The translations under genes and the position numbers were made by a program. Positions 1 through 7,691 of a DNA stretch of 12,157 nucleotides are shown in pieces. The notes under the pieces are model-generated. The model was not told the origin of the DNA and ran no database searches. It was given only the letters and a program-made list of their open reading frames with translations. The DNA is from Planctomycetota bacterium (GTDB lineage: Bacteria; Planctomycetota; Phycisphaerae; WQYP01; JAJZKY01): assembly GCA_021803885.1 (NCBI GenBank), contig JAJZKY010000059.1:1-12157 (forward strand), read 5' to 3'. The stretch's first letter is position 1, and each line of letters begins with the position of its first letter.

Positions 1-2
1 TC

Positions 3-854
3 TTTGCTGAGGAACGGAGCGTTTCTGCTGCGGCGACGCGCCTCCTTCTCACGCAACCCGCTGTCAGTCGAGCGCTCAATCGTCTCCGGACGATGTTTAA
101 TGATGATCTATTCATTCGGGGAAAAGGGCGCTATGAGCTCACGCCGAACGCTGCGCGAATCTTGAAGGAATTGGAAGTGGTCCTACCTAGGATTGATCGT
201 CTCGTTCGCGGATCGGAGTTCGATCCCCTGAAAGAAGAGGTTGTGTTCAATATTGCTTGCACCGATTATGCATTAAGCATTCTTGGTCCACAGATAACGA
301 GGAGGATTATTAGCCACGGCAGCAAAGCTTCTCTCTGCTTCGTCGTTTTTTCTGAATCGGTATATCAAGACCTAGAACAGGGGCATGTCGATCTCGCTTT
401 CCAAGTTCATGAAGAGAGAATCCCCGTTAGCCTGGCAACGGAAAAGCTTTTTGAAGAGGAAATGGTCTGCATTGTGCCAAATTCATGGGCGAAGTTGTCA
501 CGCCTTTCACTGGATCGTTATGCAGCCAGCGGGCACGTCATCGTTTCTCTGCATGATTCGGTGCAGGCTTTTCCGGATAAAGCTTTACTGCGCCACGGAA
601 TCAAGCGAAAGTCGCTGCTCAGGGTACCGCATTTCCTCGCAGCTCTCGAATGCGTTGAGGCGACCGACCTTGTTGCAACTGTTCCGAAGCGCTTCGCCGA
701 GAAATACGCACGACACTTCCATGTCCGCGTGATTGCACCCCCTAAAGAGTTAGAGCGTTACGAGTATTGGATGGCATGGCACCCAAGACTCAATTCAGAT
801 TCTGCACATCAATGGTTACGGCGTGAAGTCCGACTGGCGGCACGTTCTCTTTAG
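3..854 (+). CDS. LysR-family transcriptional regulator (5' end outside window)
   Basis: DNA-binding transcriptional regulator whose first residues lie left of the window. The reading frame is open from base 3. It starts inside the winged helix-turn-helix (FAEERSVSAAATRLLLTQPA, then VSRALNRLR and the wing FNDDLFIR), so an ATG at 93 would delete the DNA-recognition helix and is not the true start. The rest matches a LysR substrate-binding domain, and the C-terminal MAWHPRLNSDSAHQWLR resembles the NahR/NodD/LinR branch, whose members often respond to aromatic or other small-molecule inducers. About 283 codons are visible, against roughly 300 for the family, so perhaps 15-20 residues are missing. 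No target gene lies alongside: the next recognisable genes are broken and on the opposite strand. Family call is firm; inducer and target are unknown. Confidence 0.9.
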   Translation, partial: FAEERSVSAAATRLLLTQPAVSRALNRLRTMFNDDLFIRGKGRYELTPNAARILKELEVVLPRIDRLVRGSEFDPLKEEVVFNIACTDYALSILGPQITRRIISHGSKASLCFVVFSESVYQDLEQGHVDLAFQVHEERIPVSLATEKLFEEEMVCIVPNSWAKLSRLSLDRYAASGHVIVSLHDSVQAFPDKALLRHGIKRKSLLRVPHFLAALECVEATDLVATVPKRFAEKYARHFHVRVIAPPKELERYEYWMAWHPRLNSDSAHQWLRREVRLAARSL

Positions 855-1045
855 ATGCCGTTCACATAGCGGCTGTGGCGCTTATTTGGAACCAGGAAGC
901 ACCGGCGTTGCGTGACTGAACAGGAAATGAGTCGAGCAACGTGATTTGCGTGGATCTTAAATATCGCAGCCGGGTCGTTAGTACAGCCCGGGCATTTCCG
1001 AGTTCGGATCGAAGCAAGGCGGGGCAGGACGCGCACTTCAGTCGC
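855..1045. other. Non-coding gap, nothing recognised
   Basis: This is the stretch between the LysR stop and the TetR remnant. Short open frames exist on the minus strand, but none has family motifs, a convincing ribosome-binding site or a complete domain. No clear terminator with a T-tract is visible after the LysR gene. Confidence 0.5.
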
Positions 1046-1260
1046 TCAGCCTGCGTCGCCGGCATTCTCCATCGAGACAAGGCTTGACGTCCCACGCCCA
1101 GTCACAAACTGGCGGAAGGCGCGCGCGACGAAACGCTCGTCAAGCGTGCCCGAGCCAAGCAGCAGCCGATAATACAACGATCCGTAAAGGAGATCGATCG
1201 CCGCATCGATATCTATGTCCCTTCGCAGAGAGCCCTCTTTGATCGCCGTCCGCAGAGTTC
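1046..1260 (-). pseudogene. TetR-family regulator, C-terminal remnant
   Basis: Read on the minus strand from about 1260 to the TGA at 1046-1048, the frame encodes about 70 residues. They include KEGSLRRDIDIDAAIDLLYG, SLYYRLLLGSGTLDERF and a final ARAFRQFVTGRG stretch. This is the typical end of a TetR ligand-binding/dimerisation domain of the type with 'G-x-LR-x-DID' followed by 'GxLYYRLL'. The whole N-terminal DNA-binding half is absent. Immediately upstream, in another frame, is a fragment of an unrelated SpoIIE-like phosphatase, so this is a truncated relic made by recombination. It is not expected to be functional because it lacks a helix-turn-helix and its own start. Confidence 0.75.
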
Positions 1261-1494
1261 ACCGAGCACAATAATGGCGGATTGATTGCCCGCATCACTG
1301 GCAAACGGGATGATCTGGAAGAAGTCGCCCCCTACCTCCTGCGCAGCAAGGTAAGCGCGGGTGAGTGAATAGCCAGCGATGACGAGCAGGGTCTCAGGAA
1401 TGAGAACCCGCTGAATCTCCTGAGCGCTGTGGAACTCCTGTTCCAGAGCGTTCTGCCGCTGGCTCCGCTCCACCGCCGGCCCGTCAACGATCAT
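1246..1494 (-). pseudogene. SpoIIE/RsbU-type PP2C phosphatase domain, N-terminal fragment
   Basis: The minus-strand frame opens with ATG at 1494 and carries EQEFHSAQEIQRVLIPE, then a GYSLTRAYLAAQEVGGDFFQ stretch and IIVLGE. This is the characteristic opening of a SpoIIE/RsbU protein serine phosphatase domain: the 'A-x-E-(I/V)-Q-x-x-L-(I/L)-P' helix followed by 'P/AxEVGGDFF', which holds the first metal-binding Asp. Such domains usually follow a sensory or membrane part, and none is present here; an in-frame stop lies just upstream of the ATG. Similarity stops near 1246 at the point where 'VGDVSGKG' would be expected, and the DNA then continues as the end of a TetR gene. Only about a third of the catalytic domain remains, so it should be inactive. 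The exact junction is uncertain by about 15 bp. Confidence 0.7.
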
Positions 1495-1951
<457 letters not shown>

Positions 1952-2102
1952 TTTTTTCAACGACTTACGCCCCCTACCAACTCCCCGATGACCCTCGAAA
2001 ATGCCCGTGGACTGACCCCCAAAAGTGAGACAGTTGTGTTTCCAACACTTTACGGCATGAGACAGTATTCCTTGCAACCTATTGCGGTGAAAGGAACTGC
2101 GA

Positions 2103-2405
2103 GTGGCAAAGAAGCGAATCAGCAAATACCCTCTGTCGTTTCGGCAGATGACAGTCGAGCGAATGAAGGATTGTCCCAGCGTGTCTGCTCTGGCGAAAGA
2201 ACTGGGCATCGACCGCAGCAATATGTATCAGTGGCAGCGGCAACTTGAACACACAAGTGAGTCGAGTGCCAGGGTTACCTCTCCAGTCCGTGAACTCCGC
2301 AAACAGGTGCGTGAGTTGCAGCGTTTGCTAGCGGAGAAGACGCTGGAGGTGGATTTTTTCAAAGGCGCCTTGCAAAAAGTCGAAGCTCGGCGCCAGAGCA
2401 GCTAA
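2103..2405 (+). CDS. IS3-family transposase OrfA
   Basis: This 100-residue protein provides sequence-specific binding to the IS ends and multimerisation. It starts with GTG, preceded at a suitable distance by AAAGGA. Residues 1-45 form the Tnp_1/IS3 helix-turn-helix, with CPSVSALAKELGIDRSNMYQ containing the recognition region and the W of YQWQR. Residues about 58-90 (VRELRKQVRELQRLLAEKTL) form the heptad-repeat leucine zipper typical of OrfA, followed by the conserved EVDFFKGAL. That last segment also carries the frameshift heptamer. Length is normal for the family. It ends at a TAA upstream of the annotated orfB start, within the open orfB frame. Confidence 0.9.
   Translation: MAKKRISKYPLSFRQMTVERMKDCPSVSALAKELGIDRSNMYQWQRQLEHTSESSARVTSPVRELRKQVRELQRLLAEKTLEVDFFKGALQKVEARRQSS
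2354..2360 (+). other. Programmed -1 frameshift heptamer T-TTT-TTC
   Basis: In the orfA frame the codons read GAT TTT TTC, giving the slippery heptamer T TTT TTC (2354-2360). A -1 slip places ribosomes in the orfB frame, which is open from upstream of this point to its end. This would yield the OrfAB fusion transposase used by IS3-family elements. I did not identify a stimulating hairpin or pseudoknot downstream. Confidence 0.65.
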
Positions 2406-2446
2406 GGCTCTGGCGATACGGCATCTACGATCAGATCCAGGAAGTC

Positions 2447-3532
2447 GTGCCGGTGCAAGGCAGCCTAAGTATCGAGCGAATGTGTCTGCTGGCGGGAGTG
2501 AGTCGGGCTGGATTCTACCGGTTCTTAAAATCTCACGTTCCAAGCGAAGAAGAAACTGAAGTGCGGTCGGCCATTCAGCAGGTGGCACTCCAGCACCGCC
2601 GTCGCTATGGCTACCGTCGGGTAACTGCGGAACTCAAGCGCCGTGGCATGCAGGTAAATCACAAGCGAGTCGCGCGGATCATGCGTGAGGATAACCTCCT
2701 CGCGGTACAGCCGAAGGAATTTGTGAACATCACGGATTCCAGCGACTCGCTGGAAGTCTACTTGAATCTACCGCGGCGCATGCGGCTAAATTCAGTCGAT
2801 CAGCTGTGGGTGGCAGACATCACCTATATCCGGTTGCAAGCCGAATTCGTCTACCTGGCGGTCATCTTGGACGGCTACTCGCGCAAGGTCGTGGGTTGGA
2901 TGCTGGATCGTTCCCTCACCTCCCGCCTGACAGTCGATGCGCTTGAGATCGCGATCGCACTGCGGCGCCCCCTGCCAGGAGTCGTGCACCATTCCGACCG
3001 CGGAGTGCAGTACACTTCACCGGAGTATCTTGCGATTCTCCAGCGGCACGGGATCATTCAGAGCATGAGCCGGCCAGCGAATCCCTATGACAACGCCAGT
3101 TGCGAAAGCTTCATCAAGACGCTCAAACGCGAGGAAATCTACGCGAACGAATACCGCGACTTGAGGGATTTGCGCGGTCACATCGAGGAGTTCATCGACG
3201 GCTATTACAACCAGAAACGACTGCATTCCGCGCTCGGTTACCAGACTCCAGAAGAATACGAAGCTCACGCGTGCGGCAAAACTGAGGCAGAACGTCTGGC
3301 TTCTACTCTCCGGTTCTCGGGCCCAGGCCCGCAGAAAGCTAAAGGGGTACGAAAGAGTAGGGCCACGCACGCCGTTCCCTCCCCTACACTTCTCCCTGAC
3401 TTAGATGACTCCGACCTCAAAGCTGAGCGTCCACTGGCATCAGCCCAGGGCTATGTAGGGTTCAAAATTGAGAACGCTGCAAGTGTAGCGATAGAAACTG
3501 TCTCAACGAAGGGTGCAGCGGAACAGGGCTGA
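2447..3532 (+). CDS. IS3-family transposase OrfB (DDE catalytic subunit), C-terminally extended
   Basis: This is the catalytic transposase subunit. The frame is open upstream of GTG 2447, consistent with production as an OrfAB frameshift fusion. Residues 1-80 hold the HTH_21-like region (LLAGVSRAGFYRFLKS, YGYRRVTAEL). The rve integrase core has D124 in WVADITYI, D184 in HHSDRGVQY and E220 in YDNASCESFIKTLK. The 35-residue D-E spacing is canonical. YYNQKRLHSALGYQTPEEYE (about 253-272) is the usual family ending. The frame then continues for about 85 further residues, runs through the right inverted repeat and stops 15 bp outside it. That tail is low-complexity and unlikely to be part of the enzyme core. 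The catalytic residues are intact, so the element may still be active. Confidence 0.9.
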   Translation: MPVQGSLSIERMCLLAGVSRAGFYRFLKSHVPSEEETEVRSAIQQVALQHRRRYGYRRVTAELKRRGMQVNHKRVARIMREDNLLAVQPKEFVNITDSSDSLEVYLNLPRRMRLNSVDQLWVADITYIRLQAEFVYLAVILDGYSRKVVGWMLDRSLTSRLTVDALEIAIALRRPLPGVVHHSDRGVQYTSPEYLAILQRHGIIQSMSRPANPYDNASCESFIKTLKREEIYANEYRDLRDLRGHIEEFIDGYYNQKRLHSALGYQTPEEYEAHACGKTEAERLASTLRFSGPGPQKAKGVRKSRATHAVPSPTLLPDLDDSDLKAERPLASAQGYVGFKIENAASVAIETVSTKGAAEQG

Positions 3533-3899
3533 CCACCGGACTCGTATCGACAGCATGAATGGGACCGAAGTCCAACTGGCCCAGGGCGAAGGGTTGGGAT
3601 CTGTAGCCAGAACCGAGGTTGACGACGAACCCACGTGGGGTCTTTTGGAGTAATGGCTCAAGGAGCCTTGCTGCTCGGCCACTTTCTCCCAAAAGGATTT
3701 GCCAAACATCCAGGACTAGCAAGCGGCGAGGATATTGCGATTATGAACTGCTGCCTCCAGCATAGACATGAGCGTTCCAGGGTGAGATGACGGCTCGACA
3801 TCCCTGGGAAAGCGTAACTAACGATGACTTGTCCGGGGAGACCGGAGATTCATCCCCAGACGATGCGTATTGACGCCCTGGTTCCAGCGGGAAGGACGA
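3533..3899. other. Gene-free interval right of the IS3 element
   Basis: This stretch of about 367 bp has no recognisable gene. Minus-strand open frames exist (for example around 3503-3709), but they show no domain, and the one that looks most protein-like is interrupted by a TAG just upstream. The interval probably holds relic DNA. No convincing terminator for the leftward operon ending at 3900 was seen. Confidence 0.45.
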
Positions 3900-4292
3900 T
3901 TAGCTGCCAGCAAGCCGGATGAGTGCACCAAGTTCTTGCTCCAAAGTTTTGGCAACTTCGGAGCTGGTCGTATTCGATCTAGTCGGCACAGTCATTGTGA
4001 TTGTGCTGCCTCCAAAGGGACGAGGCGTTACACGAATGTATGCTCCCCCGCTCCGGTCATGCGTTATCTGTCGAATGTAATCTACCGTTCCGACAGATGG
4101 TTGCAGAAAGACCTGCACGTCAAACTTCTCGCCGTTCTTAGTGACTTGATAATGCGTATCGTCGACGCGCTCAATTGCATCGGCAAATATAGTTGCCCAT
4201 TTGGGGATGTTGGTCGCGTCTGCGAGAATCCTGTAAATCGACGCCGGCTCGACTTCTGACTCAATTGCGCGGGTTACGGTTTGATTCGTCAT
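3900..4292 (-). CDS. SRPBCC-fold protein (START/polyketide cyclase-like), short
   Basis: This is a protein of about 130 residues. Its opening (TVTRAIESEVEPASIYRILA, DATNIPKWATIFADAIE) matches the helix-grip SRPBCC fold used for binding hydrophobic ligands. The C-terminal helix SSEVAKTLEQELGALIRLA closes the fold. The reaction and ligand are unknown. I chose the ATG at 4292 because the family usually starts just before this first strand; a GTG at 4313 is an in-frame alternative. A GGAG lies about 15 nt upstream of the ATG, rather far. It is the last gene of the leftward cluster, 71 bp after the NlpC/P60 gene, and is probably co-transcribed. It is a different SRPBCC subfamily from the first gene of the cluster. 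Confidence 0.75.
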   Translation of the reverse strand: MTNQTVTRAIESEVEPASIYRILADATNIPKWATIFADAIERVDDTHYQVTKNGEKFDVQVFLQPSVGTVDYIRQITHDRSGGAYIRVTPRPFGGSTITMTVPTRSNTTSSEVAKTLEQELGALIRLAGS

Positions 4293-4363
4293 AGGCTTCT
4301 GAATGATCTCCACGTCGATGTTAGGAGCAGTATGCTAATCAGAGGGCGAAAACGTTAAGCCGA

Positions 4364-5785
4364 CTATGGAACAGTCACATGGACCAGGCTCGTCATTGCG
4401 TCAACATACGTCTCGGTGTTGCTGTACAGCAGCGGAAGCAGAGGCGTGACCGAGACTTCATTAACTTTTACCTTGTGCAGATCCCCCTTGGGATCGCGGT
4501 AAATCACGTATGGAACATCCTGAATCACATAAGGCTGACCATCGACCTTCCCAAGGATCATCATGACGTGACCCGGAACTACCAGCAGGTCACCCACCTT
4601 CGCCGCCATCACCGCTTTTAGGCGCGCTGCATGCGAACTTTTTGCTGTGAAAAGCTGATGATGAAATGCAGGGCTCGCACCCTGCGCGCCGGAATTGGGC
4701 GGTACCATCAGCCCGAAGCTCCGATACACGTCGCTGGTAAACCCACTGCAATCGCGTGCATTGAACGTGTGTCCCCAGCCATATCGTTCGCCGAGAAACT
4801 TGAAAGCCTGCCGGATAATGTTGGCACGGGTAAGTGGCAGGTAGCCGGGTGCGGTGTCGCGAATTTTTTGAAGCAGGGCCGGCTGAAAGCGAAGTGATCC
4901 GTCGAGTCTACGGGTGGGAAGCTCAATCGTCCAGGCCTCGTATGGTCCAGCTCCATTGACGGGCTGATCTGGCGGCAGGCTCATGAGTGGTACTCGAACG
5001 CCCATGTCGAGTTCCAGTTGCGATACATCGGGCGCTTCCGGTGTGTATACAGTTCGAACTTGATCTCCTCTGATCACTCGAAAGGGCTTCTGGCCGGAGT
5101 AGGAAAGAACAGCCTGGCGGGAGCCTGCGGCAATATCCTGGCTCGGCGCCCATCCCGGTCCCTGCCACGTCTGGACCAGCAACCATTTGTTGTCCTTACT
5201 GCGGTTCAGAATGACAACGGCGTTGCCGGGGAACAGAACACCAGCGGCAAAGGAATCGAAATCTGTCGAATCGCTCGAAGGAAATGCCTTGAGCGAGGTC
5301 GGGTACAGACGCAACAAGGTGCGCCGCACGGCCATCCCATATTCTGTTTTCTGGACCGCGGGAATCGCACCCAAGTTGCGGTTTGCCTTCATCCTGGTAA
5401 GTGCAGCCGCCGATAAGGGTACGCCTCTGGCGTCAACTGGATCCCCGCCGAACGGGCTGACCAGTTCTTTCACCAATTGAAGAACCTTCGCGCGTCGAAC
5501 CGTAGGCCCAAACTTCGAAAGATCCACTACATTGTGGTCCTCCGCAAGCGTCTGCTCGTTTCTCGCCTTGATTTGCGCCCGAGTCATGAGAATTTGATTA
5601 GCGTTTGCCGTTCTCGCAATCCAGAAACCCGGAGACAGCATCCCTCCTTTAACGCCGATTACTCCGGATGCTGGGATGACAAGGCTTGGATCATTCGCAC
5701 CGATCGCCGGAATTGCAAGGGAAAGCAGGAAGACAGCCAGGAAAACGCGCAGGATTTTTCCATGTGACATTGCAGATACTCTCAT
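4364..5785 (-). CDS. Secreted SH3/NlpC-P60 cell-wall peptidase
   Basis: This 473-residue predicted exported cysteine peptidase would cleave cell-wall peptides, by family analogy at gamma-D-glutamyl-diamino-acid bonds. Residues 1-30 form a Sec signal peptide with hydrophobic core LRVFLAVFLLSLAIPAIGA and likely cleavage after A30; no lipobox Cys is seen. Residues about 31-140 resemble the N-terminal helper domain. Two bacterial SH3-like domains follow (about 145-220, with AVRRTLLRLYPT and NKWLLVQTW plus GW; and about 225-300). The NlpC/P60 domain (about 315-470) contains RYGWGH, catalytic Cys346 in RDCSGFTSD and His406 in VPGHVMMILG; Gln422 is a candidate third residue. The order resembles the helper-SH3b-SH3b-NlpC/P60 architecture known from Desulfovibrio. 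It starts 12 bp after the DinB stop with AGG 8 nt upstream, hence a likely operon. Confidence 0.85.
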   Translation of the reverse strand: MRVSAMSHGKILRVFLAVFLLSLAIPAIGANDPSLVIPASGVIGVKGGMLSPGFWIARTANANQILMTRAQIKARNEQTLAEDHNVVDLSKFGPTVRRAKVLQLVKELVSPFGGDPVDARGVPLSAAALTRMKANRNLGAIPAVQKTEYGMAVRRTLLRLYPTSLKAFPSSDSTDFDSFAAGVLFPGNAVVILNRSKDNKWLLVQTWQGPGWAPSQDIAAGSRQAVLSYSGQKPFRVIRGDQVRTVYTPEAPDVSQLELDMGVRVPLMSLPPDQPVNGAGPYEAWTIELPTRRLDGSLRFQPALLQKIRDTAPGYLPLTRANIIRQAFKFLGERYGWGHTFNARDCSGFTSDVYRSFGLMVPPNSGAQGASPAFHHQLFTAKSSHAARLKAVMAAKVGDLLVVPGHVMMILGKVDGQPYVIQDVPYVIYRDPKGDLHKVKVNEVSVTPLLPLLYSNTETYVDAMTSLVHVTVP

Positions 5786-5797
5786 AGTTATGCCTGA

Positions 5798-6319
5798 TCA
5801 GAGTGGACGTGTTGCACTTTCCCGGTTGCGTTCGCGATAGAAGGCAATCAAGTCCATTGATTTTGGCGGGGTTGCATTCAGTTGCCGCAGCATAGTCGTA
5901 ATTTGTCCGCGATGATATGTGCCGTGATTCACAACGTGCTGCACGATCTGCCAAAGCAGGTCTGCCTGATCATTGCCACGTAGGTCCTGATACATGATCG
6001 TACGCTCCACTGTATCTGGCCTGAGATGTGCAAGTTGTCCCCGCAACTCGCGCTCCAGTTCGGCCCACTCTTTTCGAATAGCTTCGACATCGGGAAGACG
6101 TTCGAACGTCAGAGATTCCGGCGGCTTTTCTCCCTTCCACCTTGCGATCCAGATGCGCTCAGCATTGCAAAGATGCCCTAGAGTGTCGCGCACACAGCTG
6201 AAACTGTTGCCCAAAGGAAGTACAAACTGATCGTAAGTAATCGTGGAAACGGCATCGAGCACGCGGTCGCGGGCCCAGTAGTGATAGTCGATCAGAAGAC
6301 CAAGTTCGTTATAAGTCAT
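5798..6319 (-). CDS. DinB-family metal-binding four-helix protein
   Basis: This is a 173-residue member of the DinB/YfiT-like superfamily, four-helix bundles that bind one divalent metal through three histidines; several members are thiol-dependent transferases or hydrolases. The ligands are visible: His49 in DTLGHLCNAERIW, and His132 and His136 in HVVNHGTYHRGQ, the latter being the family signature. The C-terminal MDLIAFYRER is also typical. I start at ATG 6319, because AGAGAGGA sits about 5 nt upstream; a GTG at 6340 is an in-frame alternative that lacks such a site. It is the second gene of the leftward operon, close upstream of the NlpC/P60 gene. It is not necessarily DNA-damage induced despite the family name. 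The substrate and thiol cofactor are unknown. Confidence 0.88.
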   Translation of the reverse strand: MTYNELGLLIDYHYWARDRVLDAVSTITYDQFVLPLGNSFSCVRDTLGHLCNAERIWIARWKGEKPPESLTFERLPDVEAIRKEWAELERELRGQLAHLRPDTVERTIMYQDLRGNDQADLLWQIVQHVVNHGTYHRGQITTMLRQLNATPPKSMDLIAFYRERNRESATRPL

Positions 6320-6366
6320 CGAATCCTCTCTTGAAAGCACATTGGTGACTGGTGGCCAGCTGGAGA

Positions 6367-6813
6367 TCAGTAGGAAGCCGGAAGCATGGATTGCGCCAAG
6401 AGATCGCAGCGAGTCTTAAGACTGCTGGTTTCGGTTCCGACATAGCTGCTGATTATCGATGAAAATAGTTTCCCAAGTATGCTGCCCAACAGCCCTGTAG
6501 ACGTAAATGAGAGTTCCAACTCGCACCCTTTCTTGCATGGCTTGATCCGGTGATCGGCGATCATCGCGCCCCCAATGAAGCGCTGCACCCAGGTAAACCT
6601 GCTTCCCGGAATACATTCCGTAACCTCATAGATCGCGGGACGAAGCTTTGGCTGCTCGACCCGATAACGAGAGCCAACCGCAAATCCTCTATCACTTAAC
6701 GGCTTAATGGAGAGAACAGTGGGGGTCCACTCGTGCCAGTGTTCCACATCCGCGAGTACCTTCCATACAATTGCCGGATCTGCTTGCGTCGTGCATGTTT
6801 TGACAACTCGCAT
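6367..6813 (-). CDS. SRPBCC-family protein (polyketide cyclase/dehydrase-like)
   Basis: This 148-residue single-domain protein begins RVVKTCTTQADPAIVWKVLA, followed by DVEHWHEWTPTVLSIKPL. This is the standard opening of the polyketide-cyclase-2/SRPBCC family, with the 'W-(x)-EWxP' motif. Strands such as GSRYRVEQPKL and GSRFTWVQRF and a C-terminal helix follow. The fold forms a deep hydrophobic pocket; catalysis cannot be inferred. I chose ATG 6813 because AGGAGAG lies about 11 nt upstream and the domain begins there. The longer frame from 6876 would run into the operator region. This is the first gene of the leftward cluster, with a leader of about 60 nt between the divergent operator and the start. 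Confidence 0.85.
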   Translation of the reverse strand: MRVVKTCTTQADPAIVWKVLADVEHWHEWTPTVLSIKPLSDRGFAVGSRYRVEQPKLRPAIYEVTECIPGSRFTWVQRFIGGAMIADHRIKPCKKGCELELSFTSTGLLGSILGKLFSSIISSYVGTETSSLKTRCDLLAQSMLPASY

Positions 6814-6880
6814 ACTGTGGTACTCTCCTGTCCTCTGTACATTTGGATTGCGGCCGATCTGCTTGGCCAGCCTCATAACC

Positions 6881-6906
6881 GAGTATACTCATAAATGAGT
6901 GTACTC
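6881..6906. promoter_or_regulatory. Divergent promoter with palindromic TetR-type operator
   Basis: The arms GAGTATACTCAT (6881-6892) and ATGAGTGTACTC (6895-6906) form an inverted repeat with one mismatch and an AA centre. Each arm also contains its own 10-bp palindrome (GAGTATACTC perfect, GAGTGTACTC with a one-pair mismatch). The left arm contains TATACT, a good -10 hexamer on both strands (plus 6884-6889; minus 6887-6882). A repressor bound here could therefore block both promoters. The site lies between the leftward SRPBCC operon and the rightward TetR gene, the usual place for an autoregulating TetR operator. The protein-site pairing is inferred. Confidence 0.7.
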
Positions 6907-6909
6907 ATA

Positions 6910-7602
6910 ATGGAAAAGGGTGGAATTTTGGAAAAGGTTGCGTCCAGAAGGGAGCGCGCGAAGGAAGAGAAGATGCGGCGCATTCTTGCCGCCGGCGCCA
7001 AGTTATTCTCACTGCACGGCTTTGATGGAACCACTGTGCAGCAGATTGCAAACGAGGCGGATGTGGCAGTCGGTACGCTTTTTCTTTATGTACTGGACAA
7101 AGGAGAGATCCTGTTGCTGCTCTTTCATCATGCGATCGAGGAGCAACTGAAACTGGCCACAAAGGAGCTGAACAAGGGAAAGAGACTGATCCCCGCCATT
7201 CATCGCTTCCTGATGGAAATGATGGAGCCTTACGAAAAGAATATGGAGCTTTCCAAATTTTTCTGGCGCGAGTTCCTTTTTCATAAAGGCAAAGTTCGAG
7301 GCGAATTAGACCTGCTTACCGGATCCCTGTTGCGGGCCTTGAGCGACAAGATCGTTGCTTCGCGAGACAAACAGGAGATCGCTGCCGATGTTGATGTCGA
7401 TGCGGTTGCCCTGGAAATGTATGCGATCTACCATTCCACTCTGGCCTTTTATCTGGCCAACTGCCTGCCCAACTCTTCGCCCAGTGACACGCTTGAAGCG
7501 TTGCTGCAAGCGGCTTGGAAGGGTCTGGAGCCACGCGACGAAATCGAAAAGCATCGCAACCAGGGAAAACGACAGCCCCTGAAATCAAAGCGCCCAAATT
7601 AA
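6910..7602 (+). CDS. TetR/AcrR-family transcriptional regulator
   Basis: This is a regulator of about 230 residues. The helix-turn-helix spans about residues 22-70: MRRILAAGAKLFSLHGFDG, TTVQQIANEADVAVGTLFLY, then DKGEILLLLF. The remainder is an all-helical ligand-binding/dimerisation domain too variable to name a ligand. I start at ATG 6910, because an ATG at 6895 lies inside the operator palindrome. TTG 6928, just after AAGGGTGG, is a further possibility. With a -10 at 6884-6889 the transcript would start near 6896, giving a very short leader. It is divergent from the SRPBCC-DinB-NlpC/P60-SRPBCC operon and upstream of the metallo-beta-lactamase gene. It probably represses both directions and is released by a small molecule. 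Confidence 0.9.
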   Translation: MEKGGILEKVASRRERAKEEKMRRILAAGAKLFSLHGFDGTTVQQIANEADVAVGTLFLYVLDKGEILLLLFHHAIEEQLKLATKELNKGKRLIPAIHRFLMEMMEPYEKNMELSKFFWREFLFHKGKVRGELDLLTGSLLRALSDKIVASRDKQEIAADVDVDAVALEMYAIYHSTLAFYLANCLPNSSPSDTLEALLQAAWKGLEPRDEIEKHRNQGKRQPLKSKRPN

Positions 7603-7620
7603 TTGGATTAGAGGAGTAGC

Positions 7621-7689
7621 ATGAATCGAGGCATCACTCTCCACACTTACATTCGTAGAATCTGCCCTATTGAGCACTGCATCCGATAG
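7621..7689 (+). CDS. Possible 22-residue leader peptide before the MBL gene
   Basis: A tiny frame, ATG AAT CGA ... CGA TAG, encodes MNRGITLHTYIRRICPIEHC followed by IR. It has the best ribosome-binding site in this part of the window, GAGGAG five nt before the ATG. The downstream MBL gene, whose ATG follows the TAG by 2 bp, has no obvious site of its own. This arrangement would suit translational coupling. Alternatively it may be the truncated front of a lost gene. It has no recognisable domain and is called from signals only. Confidence 0.4.
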   Translation: MNRGITLHTYIRRICPIEHCIR

Positions 7690-7691
7690 AC

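Larger units (their letters stand above)
2013..3517 (+). mobile_element. IS3-family insertion sequence
   Basis: This is a complete-looking IS3-family element of about 1.5 kb. It has orfA (helix-turn-helix plus leucine zipper) and orfB (DDE integrase core) in overlapping -1 frames with a slippery heptamer between them. The ends are imperfect inverted repeats sharing a 10-bp core, TGAGACAGTT at 2026-2035 and its reverse complement at 3496-3505. The outer tips are TGACCCCC on the left and GGGTGCA on the right. Boundaries are my estimate, good to a few bases. I could not see a matching target-site duplication, so the ends may be slightly off or the flanks rearranged. It sits 61 bp right of the first tRNA-Asn fragment, inside the putative island. 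Confidence 0.8.

Noticed and set aside
93..854. LysR gene starting at ATG 93
   Set aside because: The frame upstream to base 3 encodes the helix-turn-helix, so the gene is cut by the window edge and does not begin at 93.
3462..3722. Minus-strand protein-like frame after the IS3 element
   Set aside because: No recognised motif. It overlaps the end of orfB, and the upstream continuation in the most convincing frame is broken by a TAG.
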